Source: JAFALK01 sp042701975 (GTDB lineage Bacteria; Pseudomonadota; Gammaproteobacteria; Burkholderiales; Burkholderiaceae_C). From it: 64,000 nucleotides of DNA. Where the stretch lies: contig CP170561.1 in the NCBI GenBank assembly GCA_042701975.1, positions 1,550,001 through 1,614,000 on the forward strand, in the 5' to 3' direction. A program made the translations under genes and the position numbers. A model generated the notes under the pieces. It did no database searches. It saw nothing but the letters and a program-made list of their open reading frames with translations, and was not told the DNA's origin. Positions 7,158 through 15,991 of this stretch are shown piece after piece (position 1 is the first letter of the stretch; each line of letters opens with the position of its first letter).

Positions 7158-8420
7158 ATGCGTCGAGCGCTGAAGGTGTTGAAATGGGTCTTGCTGGTCC
7201 TGCTGCTCCCGGTTGTGGCCTGGGTTGCGTTCAACGGCCCCTGGGCCGACGCACCCGCGCGACCGCGACCGCCCTTGCTGCTTCAGGCGCCCCTCACGCC
7301 CGGTCAGCCGAGCGCCTTCGCGCTGCTGCGAGACAAGTCCCTCCAGAACGACGAGCCCGACAAGGCGCCTTGGCAATGTGGACAGAAAAGTCCTATCGAT
7401 TGCACGCCCGTCTGGTTGGCGCAGGGCCCAGCGCTTCGCGAACAGCTGAAGTCGATCGGTCCGCTTGCCGATGTCTGTGAAACCGCTTCAGCTGAAGGTG
7501 TGAGCTGGACCGAGCCGGAGTTGAAGCTGCCGAAGACCAATCCCGCGGCAGTCGAGATCCCCCAGTTCAAGAACATCACGCGCTGCCTGCGCTGGCTGCG
7601 TGCGCAGGCCACGCTTGCGGTTCTCGATGGCGATGACGCTCGAGCGATGCAATATCTGCGTCGGGCCGATCAAGCTGTGCGGGGCTCGCTGGGCGGTGCT
7701 CAGACCCTGATCGGCCACGCCGTTGCCTGGTCGATGAGCCTTGCGCAGTGGCAGAACGTCGCCGCGCTGGCCCGTGTACGACCGCAACTGGCCAGGCCTT
7801 TGCTGGAACTGCTGCGGCCCCTGGACCCTTCAGCGCTGAGCACCGCCCGCTGGATTTCGTTCGAGTCGGGGGTTTATCAGGCCATCCAGCGCGACATGCA
7901 CAGCAGCTGCGACGCCATCAGGGTCGGCGCCGGCGAGTACCGCGATTGGCTCGATCACCTCTGGTGCCAGGGCCGGCTGGGTTTGCTGCCTGAGTTGACT
8001 GCGCAAGAGATGGACGCCTATTTCCTGCAAGTGGCCGAGCAGTCTCGCGACGGCGCCGTGAACGCAGCTGTGAACGGGATGAATGCATCCGATCCGGAGC
8101 CGAGCCCTTGGGCCTGGCGCAATACCGTTGGCCATGTCCTTGCCGTCGTCGCGCGTCCTCATTGGGCTTCTTACGTCAAGCGACAAGCCGATGTTGAATT
8201 GCTGCGTCAAGCTGCGGTCCTCGTCGTGGAGCTGACAATCGATCCCGTGCCCGCCGAGCGTCGCCAGGCGTGGTTCAACGCGCAAAAGCTCCGTCCTGAG
8301 ATCAAATCTCGTCTTTCGATGACCGACGCCGGGCTGCTGGAGGTGCGACTCTTGCGCGAAGATTCGGACAAGGCCGAACCACTGCGCCTGGCTTTGTCCG
8401 ATGCGACCCGCAAGCATTGA
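7158..8420 (+). CDS. Membrane-anchored protein of unknown function
   Basis: A protein of 420 residues that I do not recognise. A basic start (MRRALKVLKW) leads into one hydrophobic segment (VLLVLLLPVVAWVAF), which looks like a signal anchor or an uncleaved signal peptide, so the rest probably faces the periplasm. The mature part is mostly helical in character and has cysteines in CGQKSPIDC and DVCE that could form disulfides. ATG 7158 is chosen over an in-frame TTG at 7131; neither has a strong ribosome site. It lies between the SDR and acyl-CoA dehydrogenase genes on the same strand, with 64 and 55 bases of spacing, so co-transcription is possible but not shown. Confidence 0.7.
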   Translation: MRRALKVLKWVLLVLLLPVVAWVAFNGPWADAPARPRPPLLLQAPLTPGQPSAFALLRDKSLQNDEPDKAPWQCGQKSPIDCTPVWLAQGPALREQLKSIGPLADVCETASAEGVSWTEPELKLPKTNPAAVEIPQFKNITRCLRWLRAQATLAVLDGDDARAMQYLRRADQAVRGSLGGAQTLIGHAVAWSMSLAQWQNVAALARVRPQLARPLLELLRPLDPSALSTARWISFESGVYQAIQRDMHSSCDAIRVGAGEYRDWLDHLWCQGRLGLLPELTAQEMDAYFLQVAEQSRDGAVNAAVNGMNASDPEPSPWAWRNTVGHVLAVVARPHWASYVKRQADVELLRQAAVLVVELTIDPVPAERRQAWFNAQKLRPEIKSRLSMTDAGLLEVRLLREDSDKAEPLRLALSDATRKH

Positions 8421-8475
8421 TCTGCACCGAGCGCGCATCCGACGCACCTGAAATCCAAAGAAGCACAGAGACATC

Positions 8476-9606
8476 ATGATCCTCAGCGAAGACCACCGCG
8501 CCATCCAGGACGCCATCCGCGACTACGTCCAAGGCGAGATTACCCCCCATGCCGCCGAGTGGGACAAGAAGCACCATTTCCCGGCCGAGCAGCTGAAGGG
8601 CCTGGCCGCGCTGGGCTGCTACGGCGTGGCCGTGCCCACCGAGTACGACGGTGCGGGCCTGGACTACCTCTCGCTCTCGCTGATCCTGGAAGAGATTGCG
8701 GCGGGCGATGGCGGCACATCCACCGTGGTCAGCGTCAACAACTGCCCCGTGTGCTCGATCCTCATGGGCTTCGGCAACGAGGACCAGAAGCAGCGTTTCC
8801 TCAAGCCGCTGGCGCGCGGCGACATGCTCGGCGCGTTCTGCCTGACCGAGCCGCATGTGGGTTCGGAGGCCGGCGGCCTGAAGACATCGGCCATCCGAGA
8901 CGGCGACGACTACGTGCTCAACGGCGTCAAGCAGTTCATCACCAGCGGCAAGTACGGCGACGTGGCGATCGTGATGGCGGTGACGGACAAGGCGGCGGGC
9001 AAGAAGGGCATCAGCGCTTTCCTCGTGCCGACGAACACGCCCGGCTACCTCGTGGCGCGCATCGAGGAGAAGATGGGTCAGCACTCCAGCGACACGGCGC
9101 AGATCCTGTTCGAGAACTGCCGCGTGCCGGCTGCCAACCGCATCGGCGAAGAAGGCCAGGGTCTGAAGATTGCGCTGTCGGGCCTGGAGGGCGGGCGCAT
9201 CGGCATCGCCTCGCAATCGGTGGGCATGGCGCGCGCGGCGTTCGAGGCGGCGCTGAAGTACAGCAAGGATCGCGTCGCCTTCGGCCAGCCGATCTTCGAG
9301 CACCAGGTGATCGGTCACAAGCTGGCCGAGATGGCCACGCAGATCGAGGCCGCACGCCAGCTGATCCATCACGCCGCCAGCCTCAAGGACGCCGGCCAGC
9401 CCTGCCTGAAGGAAGCGGCCATGGCCAAGCTCTTTGCCAGCGAGATGGCCGAGAAGGTCTGCTCCGCCGCCATCCAGATCCACGGCGGCTACGGCTATGT
9501 GAGCGATTTCCCCGTCGAGCGCATCTACCGCGACGTTCGTGTCTGCCAGATTTACGAAGGCACGTCCGAAGTGCAGAAAATCCTGATCCAAAGAGCGCTG
9601 GGCTGA
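8476..9606 (+). CDS. Acyl-CoA dehydrogenase
   Basis: A 376-residue FAD enzyme that oxidises the alpha-beta bond of an acyl-CoA thioester and passes electrons to electron-transfer flavoprotein. Visible signatures are [14 protein letters not shown] (first family signature, FAD/substrate contact), KQFITSG, and the C-terminal [20 protein letters not shown] with [10 protein letters not shown], in which Glu361 is the expected catalytic base. The length is typical of short- and branched-chain dehydrogenases. The chain-length preference cannot be told. Its start ATG at 8476 follows a purine-rich stretch (AAGAAGCACAGAG). A strong hairpin lies between this gene and the amidase gene downstream. Confidence 0.93.
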   Translation: MILSEDHRAIQDAIRDYVQGEITPHAAEWDKKHHFPAEQLKGLAALGCYGVAVPTEYDGAGLDYLSLSLILEEIAAGDGGTSTVVSVNNCPVCSILMGFGNEDQKQRFLKPLARGDMLGAFCLTEPHVGSEAGGLKTSAIRDGDDYVLNGVKQFITSGKYGDVAIVMAVTDKAAGKKGISAFLVPTNTPGYLVARIEEKMGQHSSDTAQILFENCRVPAANRIGEEGQGLKIALSGLEGGRIGIASQSVGMARAAFEAALKYSKDRVAFGQPIFEHQVIGHKLAEMATQIEAARQLIHHAASLKDAGQPCLKEAAMAKLFASEMAEKVCSAAIQIHGGYGYVSDFPVERIYRDVRVCQIYEGTSEVQKILIQRALG

Positions 9607-9617
9607 GGCCAGAATGC

Positions 9618-9637
9618 GCCTCTCGCACCCGAGAGGC
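9618..9637 (+). promoter_or_regulatory. Hairpin that encloses the ribosome binding site of the amidase gene
   Basis: GCCTCTCG (9618-9625) and CGAGAGGC (9630-9637) form a perfect 8-bp stem with a four-base loop. The 3' arm contains GAGAGG, the only good Shine-Dalgarno sequence for the ATG at 9645. There is no T-run after the stem, so it looks more like a translation-control hairpin, or a weak terminator of the preceding gene. Confidence 0.5.
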
Positions 9638-9644
9638 CTTCTGC

Positions 9645-11459
9645 ATGAAATCTCGTCGCCTTTTCCTCATCCAAGCACCGCTGCTCGCCGCAGCTGCCCA
9701 GGCCCAGGCCGCTGACGCCAGCGCCGACAGCAACAAGCCCGACGCCGCTCCCGCCGGCATGCCGCCGGCCTGGGGAACGGCCGCCGGCGTCGGCCCCGAG
9801 ATCACGCCGCAGACGATCGCCGAGGCGAGCAAGCTCGCGCAGGTGAGCATGAAGCCTGCCGAGATCACGCAGCTGGCGGGCGCCTGGCGCACGACCATGG
9901 CGCCGCTGATGGAGCGCCGCAGCGGGCCGAAGAAGCTGGCGCTGCCGGACGCGGTGGCGCCGGCCACGCTCTGGCAACCGCTGCAGTTCGCGCCCAAGGC
10001 CAACGCTTCGAGCAAGCGCCAGCCGTTCAAGCGCTCGCCGGACGCCGGCAAGCCGCTGCCGACGAGCGATGTGGACATCGCCTACGCCCCGGTCACCGAC
10101 CTCTCGCGCTGGATCGCCTCCCGCAAGCTCACTGCTGAGCGGCTGACGAAGATCTATCTTGAACGCATTCGGCGCCACGACGGCAAGCTGCTCAGCGTCA
10201 TCACGCTGAACGCTGACGGAGCCCTGGCCGCCGCGCGGGCTGCAGACGCCGAGATCCAGCGCGGCCATTACCGCGGCCCGCTGCACGGCATTCCCTTCGG
10301 CGTGAAGGACCTGCTGGACACCGCCGGCATCGCCACAACCTGGGGCGCCGAGCCCTATCGCAGCCGCGTGCCGACCAAGGACGCCGTCGTGGTCGAACGC
10401 CTCAAGGCCGCCGGCGCGATCCTGCTCGCCAAGCTCAGCCTGGGCGCGCTGGCGCTCAACGACGTGTGGTTCGGCGGACAGACCGTGAACCCGTGGTGCA
10501 CGGACGAAGGCGCCTCCGGCTCCAGCGCCGGCCCGGGCGCGGCCACGGCGGCGGCGCTGGTGGGCTTCTCCATCGGCAGCGAGACCGGCGGCAGCATCGT
10601 CAGCCCCAGCATGCGCTGCGGCGTGACGGGCCTGCGCCCGAGCTTCGGCCGCGTGGCGCGCACCGGCGCGATGACGCTGGCCTGGACGTTGGACAAGCTC
10701 GGCCCCATGACGCGCAGCGTGGAGGACGCGATGCTCGTGCTGGCCGCGATCAATGGCCCCGATGGCGGCGATCCGTACAGCGTGCCGAGCACGGCGGTCG
10801 GCTTCGATGCAGCGGCCCCGGTGCGCGGCCTGAAGGTTGGCTACATCCCCGCGTGGATGAAGGAGGACCCGGCGACAGAGGTTGATCGCGCCGCGCTCGA
10901 ACAACTGCGCAAGCTCGGCCTCGTGCCCACGCCGGTGAACCTGCCCGACTGGCCCTACGGCTCGTTGGACACGGTGATCTTCGCGGAGGCTGCCGCGTCC
11001 TTCGAGGAGCTCACGCTGTCCGGCGGCGTCGATCAACTCAAGATGCAGGTGATGGACGCCTGGCCGAACATCTTCCGCCAGTCGCGCTTCCTCTCGGCCG
11101 TGGACTTCGTGCAGGCCGACCGCCTGCGCCGCCGCGTGGCGCAGGAGATGGCGCGGATCATGGGCGAGGTCGATCTGCTGCTCGTGCCTTCGCTGCGCGG
11201 CGAGATGCTCACCATCAGCAACCACACGGGCCACCCGTCGCTGACGCTTCGTACCGGCTTTGTCGAGGTGGGCGAAGCGCGCAGCGACTGGGCGCCCGAT
11301 CCGGCGCGTCCGCTGCCGAAGTTCTCGCCGCCGCGCCGCGTGCCGCACGGCGTGACGCTGATCGGCCGTTTGTTCGACGAAGCGACCATTGGCCAAGTCG
11401 GCGTCGCGCTGGAGCGCGCGGCGGGTGTGGCAGCGCAAAGACCTCCGTCGTTCGGCTGA
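9645..11459 (+). CDS. Tat-exported amidase-signature enzyme
   Basis: A 604-residue amidase. The Ser-cisSer-Lys triad is visible: Lys221 in FGVKDLL, cis-Ser293 in ASGSSAG, and nucleophile Ser317 in SETGGSIVSP, with correct spacing. The N-terminus MKSRRLFLIQ fits the twin-arginine motif SRRxFL and is followed by an alanine-rich hydrophobic stretch ending AQA, so export in folded form by Tat is likely. Residues about 50-80 (ITPQTIAEASKLAQV) resemble the small GatC-like helical region found in front of some amidases. It hydrolyses an amide bond, but the substrate is unknown. The glycine-rich loop reads SSAGPG rather than the usual SSGGS, a mild oddity. Confidence 0.87.
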   Translation: MKSRRLFLIQAPLLAAAAQAQAADASADSNKPDAAPAGMPPAWGTAAGVGPEITPQTIAEASKLAQVSMKPAEITQLAGAWRTTMAPLMERRSGPKKLALPDAVAPATLWQPLQFAPKANASSKRQPFKRSPDAGKPLPTSDVDIAYAPVTDLSRWIASRKLTAERLTKIYLERIRRHDGKLLSVITLNADGALAAARAADAEIQRGHYRGPLHGIPFGVKDLLDTAGIATTWGAEPYRSRVPTKDAVVVERLKAAGAILLAKLSLGALALNDVWFGGQTVNPWCTDEGASGSSAGPGAATAAALVGFSIGSETGGSIVSPSMRCGVTGLRPSFGRVARTGAMTLAWTLDKLGPMTRSVEDAMLVLAAINGPDGGDPYSVPSTAVGFDAAAPVRGLKVGYIPAWMKEDPATEVDRAALEQLRKLGLVPTPVNLPDWPYGSLDTVIFAEAAASFEELTLSGGVDQLKMQVMDAWPNIFRQSRFLSAVDFVQADRLRRRVAQEMARIMGEVDLLLVPSLRGEMLTISNHTGHPSLTLRTGFVEVGEARSDWAPDPARPLPKFSPPRRVPHGVTLIGRLFDEATIGQVGVALERAAGVAAQRPPSFG

Positions 11460-11477
11460 GTTATCGTTTCGCTCGCC

Positions 11478-12557
11478 ATGGATCGTCCCGACCTCGAACA
11501 GGAAAATGCCCGCCTGCGGCAGCAGCTCGACGAGTTGCTGACCCAGGCGCGCGCCAACGAGGAAAAAATGCGCCGCTTCGCAGGGCTGGAGCACCGCCTG
11601 ATTGGCGCCCGCTCGCTGAAAGAGCTGCTGCACCTGCTGCTGGGTGACTACCGGCGCGAGTTCGGCCTGGAAGCCGTGGGCCTGGCCCTGGTGGACCGCG
11701 AGGGCGAGGCGGCGCAGGTCTTGTCCGAAGAGCTGCGCGAGGACGGCCTGCTGCAATCGCTGCTGCTCGATGGCGATGACAGTCAGCTTGAGGCGTTGCA
11801 TGGCCAATCGCGCAGGCCCTGGTTGGGGCGCTTTGACGAGCAGACGCATGGCGGCCTGTTCGGTCCACGCTCGGGCTTCATCGCTTCGGTCGCGCTGTTG
11901 CCGTTGCGTCGCCATGACCAACTGATCGGCAGCCTGCATTTCGGCAGCGCCGATGTCCGGCGCTATGAAGGCGGCACGGCCACCGATCTGCTGGAGCGCT
12001 TGGCCGGCATCACCGGCGTGTGCCTGGACAACGCGCTCAACCAAGAGCGGCTGAAGCTCGCCGGCCTGACGGACGCGCTGACCGGTGTCCACAACCGCCG
12101 CTACTTCGATCACCGCTGCCAGATCGAGGTGGCGCATGCACGCCGCCACCAGCACGCGCTGGCCTGCTTGTTCCTGGACATTGACGGCTTCAAGAAGATC
12201 AATGACGTGCATGGCCACCAGAGCGGCGACGAAGTGCTGCGCGCCGTGGGTCAGCGCATCGCCAACTGCCTGCGCACCGGCGATACGATCGCGCGCTACG
12301 GCGGCGAGGAGTTCGTGGCCCTGCTGCCGCAGACCAACCGCAACCATGTGGGCGAGATCGCCGAGCGGATCCGGCTGGCGATTGCTGCGTCACCGCTGGC
12401 AGCGGGCATCTCGGCCACCATCTCCATCGGTCTGGCCATGCTGCCCGTGCCGGCGAACGGCGGCACCGCCGAGCTGGCTGCTGATCTGATTGCACAGGCG
12501 GACCAGGCGCTCTACCGCGCCAAGAACCAGGGCCGCAATCAGGTAGTCTCGGCCTGA
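11478..12557 (+). CDS. Diguanylate cyclase with N-terminal coiled coil and GAF-like (DUF484-type) domain
   Basis: A 359-residue protein that should make the second messenger cyclic di-GMP from two GTP. Residues 5-35 are a coiled coil (LEQENARLRQQLDELL), about 40-185 resemble a GAF/DUF484 sensory domain, and about 190-355 form a GGDEF domain. The active-site loop is GGEEF at 275-279, which is functional in the family. An RxxD inhibitory site (RTGD) lies five residues before it, so product inhibition is expected. There are no membrane segments, so it is cytoplasmic. The gene follows the amidase by 18 bases. Two more GGDEF proteins lie at 48.2-52.8 kb. Confidence 0.92.
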   Translation: MDRPDLEQENARLRQQLDELLTQARANEEKMRRFAGLEHRLIGARSLKELLHLLLGDYRREFGLEAVGLALVDREGEAAQVLSEELREDGLLQSLLLDGDDSQLEALHGQSRRPWLGRFDEQTHGGLFGPRSGFIASVALLPLRRHDQLIGSLHFGSADVRRYEGGTATDLLERLAGITGVCLDNALNQERLKLAGLTDALTGVHNRRYFDHRCQIEVAHARRHQHALACLFLDIDGFKKINDVHGHQSGDEVLRAVGQRIANCLRTGDTIARYGGEEFVALLPQTNRNHVGEIAERIRLAIAASPLAAGISATISIGLAMLPVPANGGTAELAADLIAQADQALYRAKNQGRNQVVSA

Positions 12558-12562
12558 TTCAG

Positions 12563-12579
12563 GGCGCGCCCAGCGCGCC
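12563..12579 (+). terminator. GC-rich hairpin after the diguanylate cyclase gene
   Basis: GGCGCGC and GCGCGCC form a perfect 7-bp stem with a three-base loop. Only two T bases follow, so intrinsic termination is likely weak. It lies between the cyclase and DUF2277 genes. Confidence 0.4.
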
Positions 12580-12597
12580 TTCAGCCGGAGCTAAGCG

Positions 12598-12870
12598 ATG
12601 TGCAGAAACATCAAGACCCTGTTCAACTTCGAGCCGCCCGCCACCGAACTCGAGATCCGCGATGCCTCGCTGCAATTCGTGCGCAAGCTCAGCGGCTTTG
12701 CCGTGCCCTCCAAGGCCAACGAAGCCGCCTTCAACCGCGCGGTGGAAGAGGTGGCCGCTTCGGCACGGGAGCTGATCCGCTCCATGAGCACCAGTGCGCC
12801 GCCGCGGGACCGCGACATCGAGGCCGAGAGGGCGCGCGAGCGATCGAGAAAGCGATTCGGCCCATCATGA
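12598..12870 (+). CDS. DUF2277 family protein
   Basis: A 90-residue protein matching DUF2277: the start MCRNIKTLFNFEPP and the central LQFVRKLSGF are hallmark segments. The family is small, cytoplasmic and of unknown function; the conserved N-terminal Cys-Arg-Asn is notable. The start at 12598 is fixed by this conserved N-terminus. Its stop overlaps the start of the signal peptidase gene in an ATGA arrangement, so the two are translationally coupled. That coupling does not by itself imply a shared pathway. The C-terminus is highly charged (RDRDIEAERARERSRKR). Confidence 0.88.
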   Translation: MCRNIKTLFNFEPPATELEIRDASLQFVRKLSGFAVPSKANEAAFNRAVEEVAASARELIRSMSTSAPPRDRDIEAERARERSRKRFGPS

Positions 12871-13535
12871 AACACTGGATCCGAGACAACCGCGGCTTCA
12901 TCGCCTTCCTCATCTGCTTCGGCCTGATGCGCACTGCCGTGGCCGACTGGAACCCGATTCCTTCCGGCTCAATGCGCCCCACGCTGCTCGAAGGCGACGT
13001 GGTGCTGGTCAATCGCGTGGCCTACGACATCAAAGTGCCGCTGACCGAGATCGCCGTGGCGCATCTGGGCGATCCGCTGCGCGGCGACGTGGTGACCTTC
13101 AGCTCGCCCAAGAACGGCGACCGGCTGATCAAGCGCATCGTCGGGCTGCCGGGCGACGTGGTCGAGATGCGAGACGAGCGGCTGCTGATCAACGGCAAGC
13201 CCGTGCCCTACACCGGCCAGCAGAGCATCCGCGAGCAGCTGACCGCTGGCGGCTCGGTGCCGGCCGTGCGCGCCACCGAACATCTGGCGGGTCGCGACCA
13301 CCAGGTGCAGGTCATGCCGACCGTCTATGCCGAGCGCAACTTCGGCCCCGTCACCGTGCCGGTCGGCCAGTACTTCATGCTGGGCGACAACCGCGACAAC
13401 AGCGCGGACTCGCGCTACATCGGCTTCGTGCCGCGAGAGAAGCTGATCGGCCGTGCGCACCGCGTGCTCGTTTCGGCCGACATCCTGGACAAGTGGCAGC
13501 CGCGCCTGTCGCGCTTCGCCTCGTCAATCATCTGA
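12867..13535 (+). CDS. lepB: Signal peptidase I (additional LepB-type paralogue)
   Basis: A 222-residue S26 peptidase that removes signal peptides at the outer face of the inner membrane. The nucleophile Ser35 lies in IPSGSMRPTL, the general base Lys89 in LIKRIVGLPGD, and the late boxes GDNRDNSADSR and GFV are present. One N-terminal membrane segment is seen (about 9-26), whereas typical proteobacterial LepB has two or more and is longer. It is therefore probably a second, compact signal peptidase, not the main one in the conserved lepA-lepB-rnc operon; that inference rests on the missing lepA and rnc neighbours. The start overlaps the DUF2277 stop (ATGA). The end overlaps the next convergent gene by 8 bases. 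Confidence 0.88.
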   Translation: MKHWIRDNRGFIAFLICFGLMRTAVADWNPIPSGSMRPTLLEGDVVLVNRVAYDIKVPLTEIAVAHLGDPLRGDVVTFSSPKNGDRLIKRIVGLPGDVVEMRDERLLINGKPVPYTGQQSIREQLTAGGSVPAVRATEHLAGRDHQVQVMPTVYAERNFGPVTVPVGQYFMLGDNRDNSADSRYIGFVPREKLIGRAHRVLVSADILDKWQPRLSRFASSII

Positions 13536-13758
13536 CGCGCTGACTTTCCCCATCGTCCCAGTCTCGCGGAGCAGCCCGATCGCATTTGCGGCACTCCAGC
13601 AGCTCACCGATCACGCCGGCGCGGCCCTCATCGCTCTGCGTCCACGGCCGCATCTGCCACGGCGGATCGTGGCGTACATGCTGGTTGTGGCCGCAGGCCA
13701 GGCGCGCCACCCAATGGCCTTCGTCATCCGTGTGGAAGCCGACGATGGCTTGTTTCAT
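13528..13758 (-). CDS. DUF3565 family small protein
   Basis: A 76-residue protein matching DUF3565: VGFHTDDEGHWVARLACGHNQHVRH and a C-terminal LLECRKCD. The conserved cysteines and histidines (ACGH, CRKC) suggest a small zinc-binding domain, though no function is known. ATG 13758 is chosen because the family begins with a short MKQ-IVGF segment; an in-frame GTG at 13776 would overlap the fumarase stop. It follows fumC on the same strand with a 7-base gap, so it probably forms an operon with it. Its end overlaps the convergent signal peptidase gene by 8 bases. Confidence 0.82.
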   Translation of the reverse strand: MKQAIVGFHTDDEGHWVARLACGHNQHVRHDPPWQMRPWTQSDEGRAGVIGELLECRKCDRAAPRDWDDGESQRVR

Positions 13759-13765
13759 CTGAGGC

Positions 13766-15145
13766 CTATAGCCCACCTTGCGTGAGCCGCGCCGGGTCGA
13801 GCAGTTCTTCCAGTTCGGCGCGCGGGATGCCGCTGTCTTCCTCGGCCACGTCGATGATGGGCCGATTCTCCTTGTAGGCGCGCTTGGCGATCTCGGCGGC
13901 CTTCAGGTAGCCGATGCGCGGGTTCAGCGCTGTGACGAGGATGGGGTTGCGCGAGAGCGCCTGTTTCAGGCCTGCCTCGTTGACGCGGAAGGTGGCGATC
14001 GCGCGCTCACCCAACTCACGACTCGCGCCGGCCATCAGCTGCAGGCTGTCCAGCAGGTCGTGGGCGACGAGCGGCAGCATCACGTTGAGCTCGAAGCTGC
14101 CGCTCTGCCCGGCGATGGCGATGGCCGCGTCATGCCCGATCACCTGCGCTGCGGCCATGGCCACGGCTTCGGGGATCACGGGGTTGACCTTGCCCGGCAT
14201 GATGCTGGAGCCAGGCTGCAGTGCCTGCAGCTCGATTTCGGCCAGGCCGGCGAGCGGGCCGGAGTTCATCCAGCGCAGGTCGTTGGCGATCTTGAGCAGC
14301 GTCACCGCCAAGCCGCGCAGTGCGCCGCTCAGGGCCACGGCGGCGTCCTGCGAGCCCATGGCGGCGAAGAAGTCCGGCGCTGGCGCGAAGGTCTCACCGC
14401 ACAAGGTGGAGAGCTCGCGGCAAAAGCTTTGTGCGAACTGCGGATGGGCGTTGATGCCGGTGCCCACGGCCGTGCCGCCCTGCGCCAGGCCCTGGATGCG
14501 CGGCTGCAGGCTGCGCAGCTGCGCGATCTGCGCCTCCACCTGCGCGGCCCAGCCACCCAGTACCTGCGCGAAGGTGACCGGCATGGCGTCCATCAGGTGC
14601 GTGCGGCCGGTCTTCACGAAGTGGCCCACTTCGCCGGCCTTGCTGCGGATGGCGTGCGCCAGGCTTTCCAGCGCCGGCAGCAGTTCGCGGGCCAGGGCCA
14701 GCGAGGCGGCGATGTGCAGCGCAGCGGGGATGGAGTCGTTGCTGCTCTGTCCGGCGTTCACGTGGTCATTGGCGCTCACGGGCTTGCCCAGCTCGCGCGC
14801 GGCCAGCGTGGCCAGCACCTCGTTGGCGTTCATGTTGGAGCTGGTGCCCGAACCGGTCTGGTAAACGTCGACCGGGAAGTGCGCGATCAGCCCCGGATCG
14901 CGCATCAGCTGAACGGCGGCGTTCGCGATTGCCGCGCCGACGTCACCTTCGAGCAGCCCGAGGCCCACATTGGCCCGCGCCGCCGCGCACTTCTGCAGCA
15001 GCAGCGCACGCACGAAGCGCTCGGGCATTGGGCCGCCCAGGCGCGCGAAGTTCGTCACCGCGCGCTGCGTCTGCGCACCAAACAGCGCGTCAGCGGGCAG
15101 CTCCACCTCGCCCATGCTGTCGCGTTCGATCCGGGTCTTGCTCAT
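13766..15145 (-). CDS. fumC: Class II fumarate hydratase
   Basis: A 459-residue enzyme of the fumarase/aspartase superfamily that converts fumarate to L-malate in the citric acid cycle. The superfamily signature GSSIMPGKVNP is intact, and TGRTHLMDAMPV carries the conserved active-site histidine. GSGTSSNMNANEV and HVNAGQSSND match the substrate-binding regions of class II (oxygen-stable, iron-free) fumarases. The start at 15145 has an AGGAG site 7-8 bases upstream and gives the usual N-terminus (MSKTRIERDSMGEVELP); longer in-frame starts are not supported. The gene is divergent from the isomerase gene at 15229 and is followed by a DUF3565 gene. Confidence 0.94.
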   Translation of the reverse strand: MSKTRIERDSMGEVELPADALFGAQTQRAVTNFARLGGPMPERFVRALLLQKCAAARANVGLGLLEGDVGAAIANAAVQLMRDPGLIAHFPVDVYQTGSGTSSNMNANEVLATLAARELGKPVSANDHVNAGQSSNDSIPAALHIAASLALARELLPALESLAHAIRSKAGEVGHFVKTGRTHLMDAMPVTFAQVLGGWAAQVEAQIAQLRSLQPRIQGLAQGGTAVGTGINAHPQFAQSFCRELSTLCGETFAPAPDFFAAMGSQDAAVALSGALRGLAVTLLKIANDLRWMNSGPLAGLAEIELQALQPGSSIMPGKVNPVIPEAVAMAAAQVIGHDAAIAIAGQSGSFELNVMLPLVAHDLLDSLQLMAGASRELGERAIATFRVNEAGLKQALSRNPILVTALNPRIGYLKAAEIAKRAYKENRPIIDVAEEDSGIPRAELEELLDPARLTQGGL

Positions 15146-15228
15146 GGCCAAACTCCTGCAGTCATCGCGAGCGATCCTCGCACAAACACCTCTGCACGCG
15201 AGTGGTTGCATGCGTTACTGTGCGGGCC

Positions 15229-15867
15229 ATGGAAGACATCAAGCTCCCGGGCCGCGCGCCCATCCAGTTCTACTTCGACTTCTCGTCGCCGTACTCCTAC
15301 ATCGCCTCGGAGTGGATCGAAGCCGTGGCCGCTCGCCACGGCCGCCGCGTGCAGTGGCATGCCGTGCTGCTGGGCTTTTTGTTCCAGAGCACCGGCCTCA
15401 AGCCGCTGGTGGACTATCCGATCAAGCGTGACTATGCCGTGCGCGATATCCTGCGCTCGGCCGCTTTCGCCGGCGTGCCCATCCGCATGCCCGAGCCGTT
15501 TCCCGTCTCCACCGTCAACGCCGCACGCGTGTTCTGGTGGCTGGACAGCCAGGATTCGCTGCGCGCTGCGGCCTTTGCGCGCGCTGCGCTGCGCGGCTAC
15601 TTCACCCGCAATGTGAACCTGAACGATCCGGCCCAGCTCAAGGCGCTGTGTACGGACAGCGGCCTGGATGCGCAAGCCGCCGAGGCCGCCTGGGGCGATG
15701 CGCAATGGAAGTCCAAGCTCAAGACCGCCAACGATGCCGCGCAGGCGGCCGGCGTCTTCGGCGCCCCGTACTTCATCGTGGACGGCGAACCTTTCTGGGG
15801 CAACGACCGCCAGCAGCAGATGGAAGCCTGGTTACAAGCCGGCCCGCCCAAGGGTCTTCAAGGCTGA
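15229..15867 (+). CDS. DsbA-like 2-hydroxychromene-2-carboxylate isomerase family protein
   Basis: A 212-residue protein of the thioredoxin-fold DsbA/HCCA isomerase group. IQFYFDFSSPYSYIAS carries the Ser-Pro position that replaces the Cys-X-X-Cys of DsbA and binds glutathione in kappa-class GST-like isomerases. GVFGAPYFIVDGEPFWGNDR is the conserved C-terminal segment. Known members isomerise 2-hydroxychromene-2-carboxylate in naphthalene breakdown, but no such pathway genes lie nearby, so the true substrate is uncertain and another glutathione-dependent reaction is possible. It is transcribed divergently from fumC with about 83 bases between the starts. Confidence 0.85.
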   Translation: MEDIKLPGRAPIQFYFDFSSPYSYIASEWIEAVAARHGRRVQWHAVLLGFLFQSTGLKPLVDYPIKRDYAVRDILRSAAFAGVPIRMPEPFPVSTVNAARVFWWLDSQDSLRAAAFARAALRGYFTRNVNLNDPAQLKALCTDSGLDAQAAEAAWGDAQWKSKLKTANDAAQAAGVFGAPYFIVDGEPFWGNDRQQQMEAWLQAGPPKGLQG

Positions 15868-15991
15868 TGCCTCAGGGGGAGGATCTGCGGGTTGCGCGCC
15901 ACGGTTGAAGGGTCTTAGCAAGCCTTGCGGGGCCTCATCTTCACAATGGCGCGGTAACCTTCAGGCCAACGAAAACCGATCGGAGCTTCCC

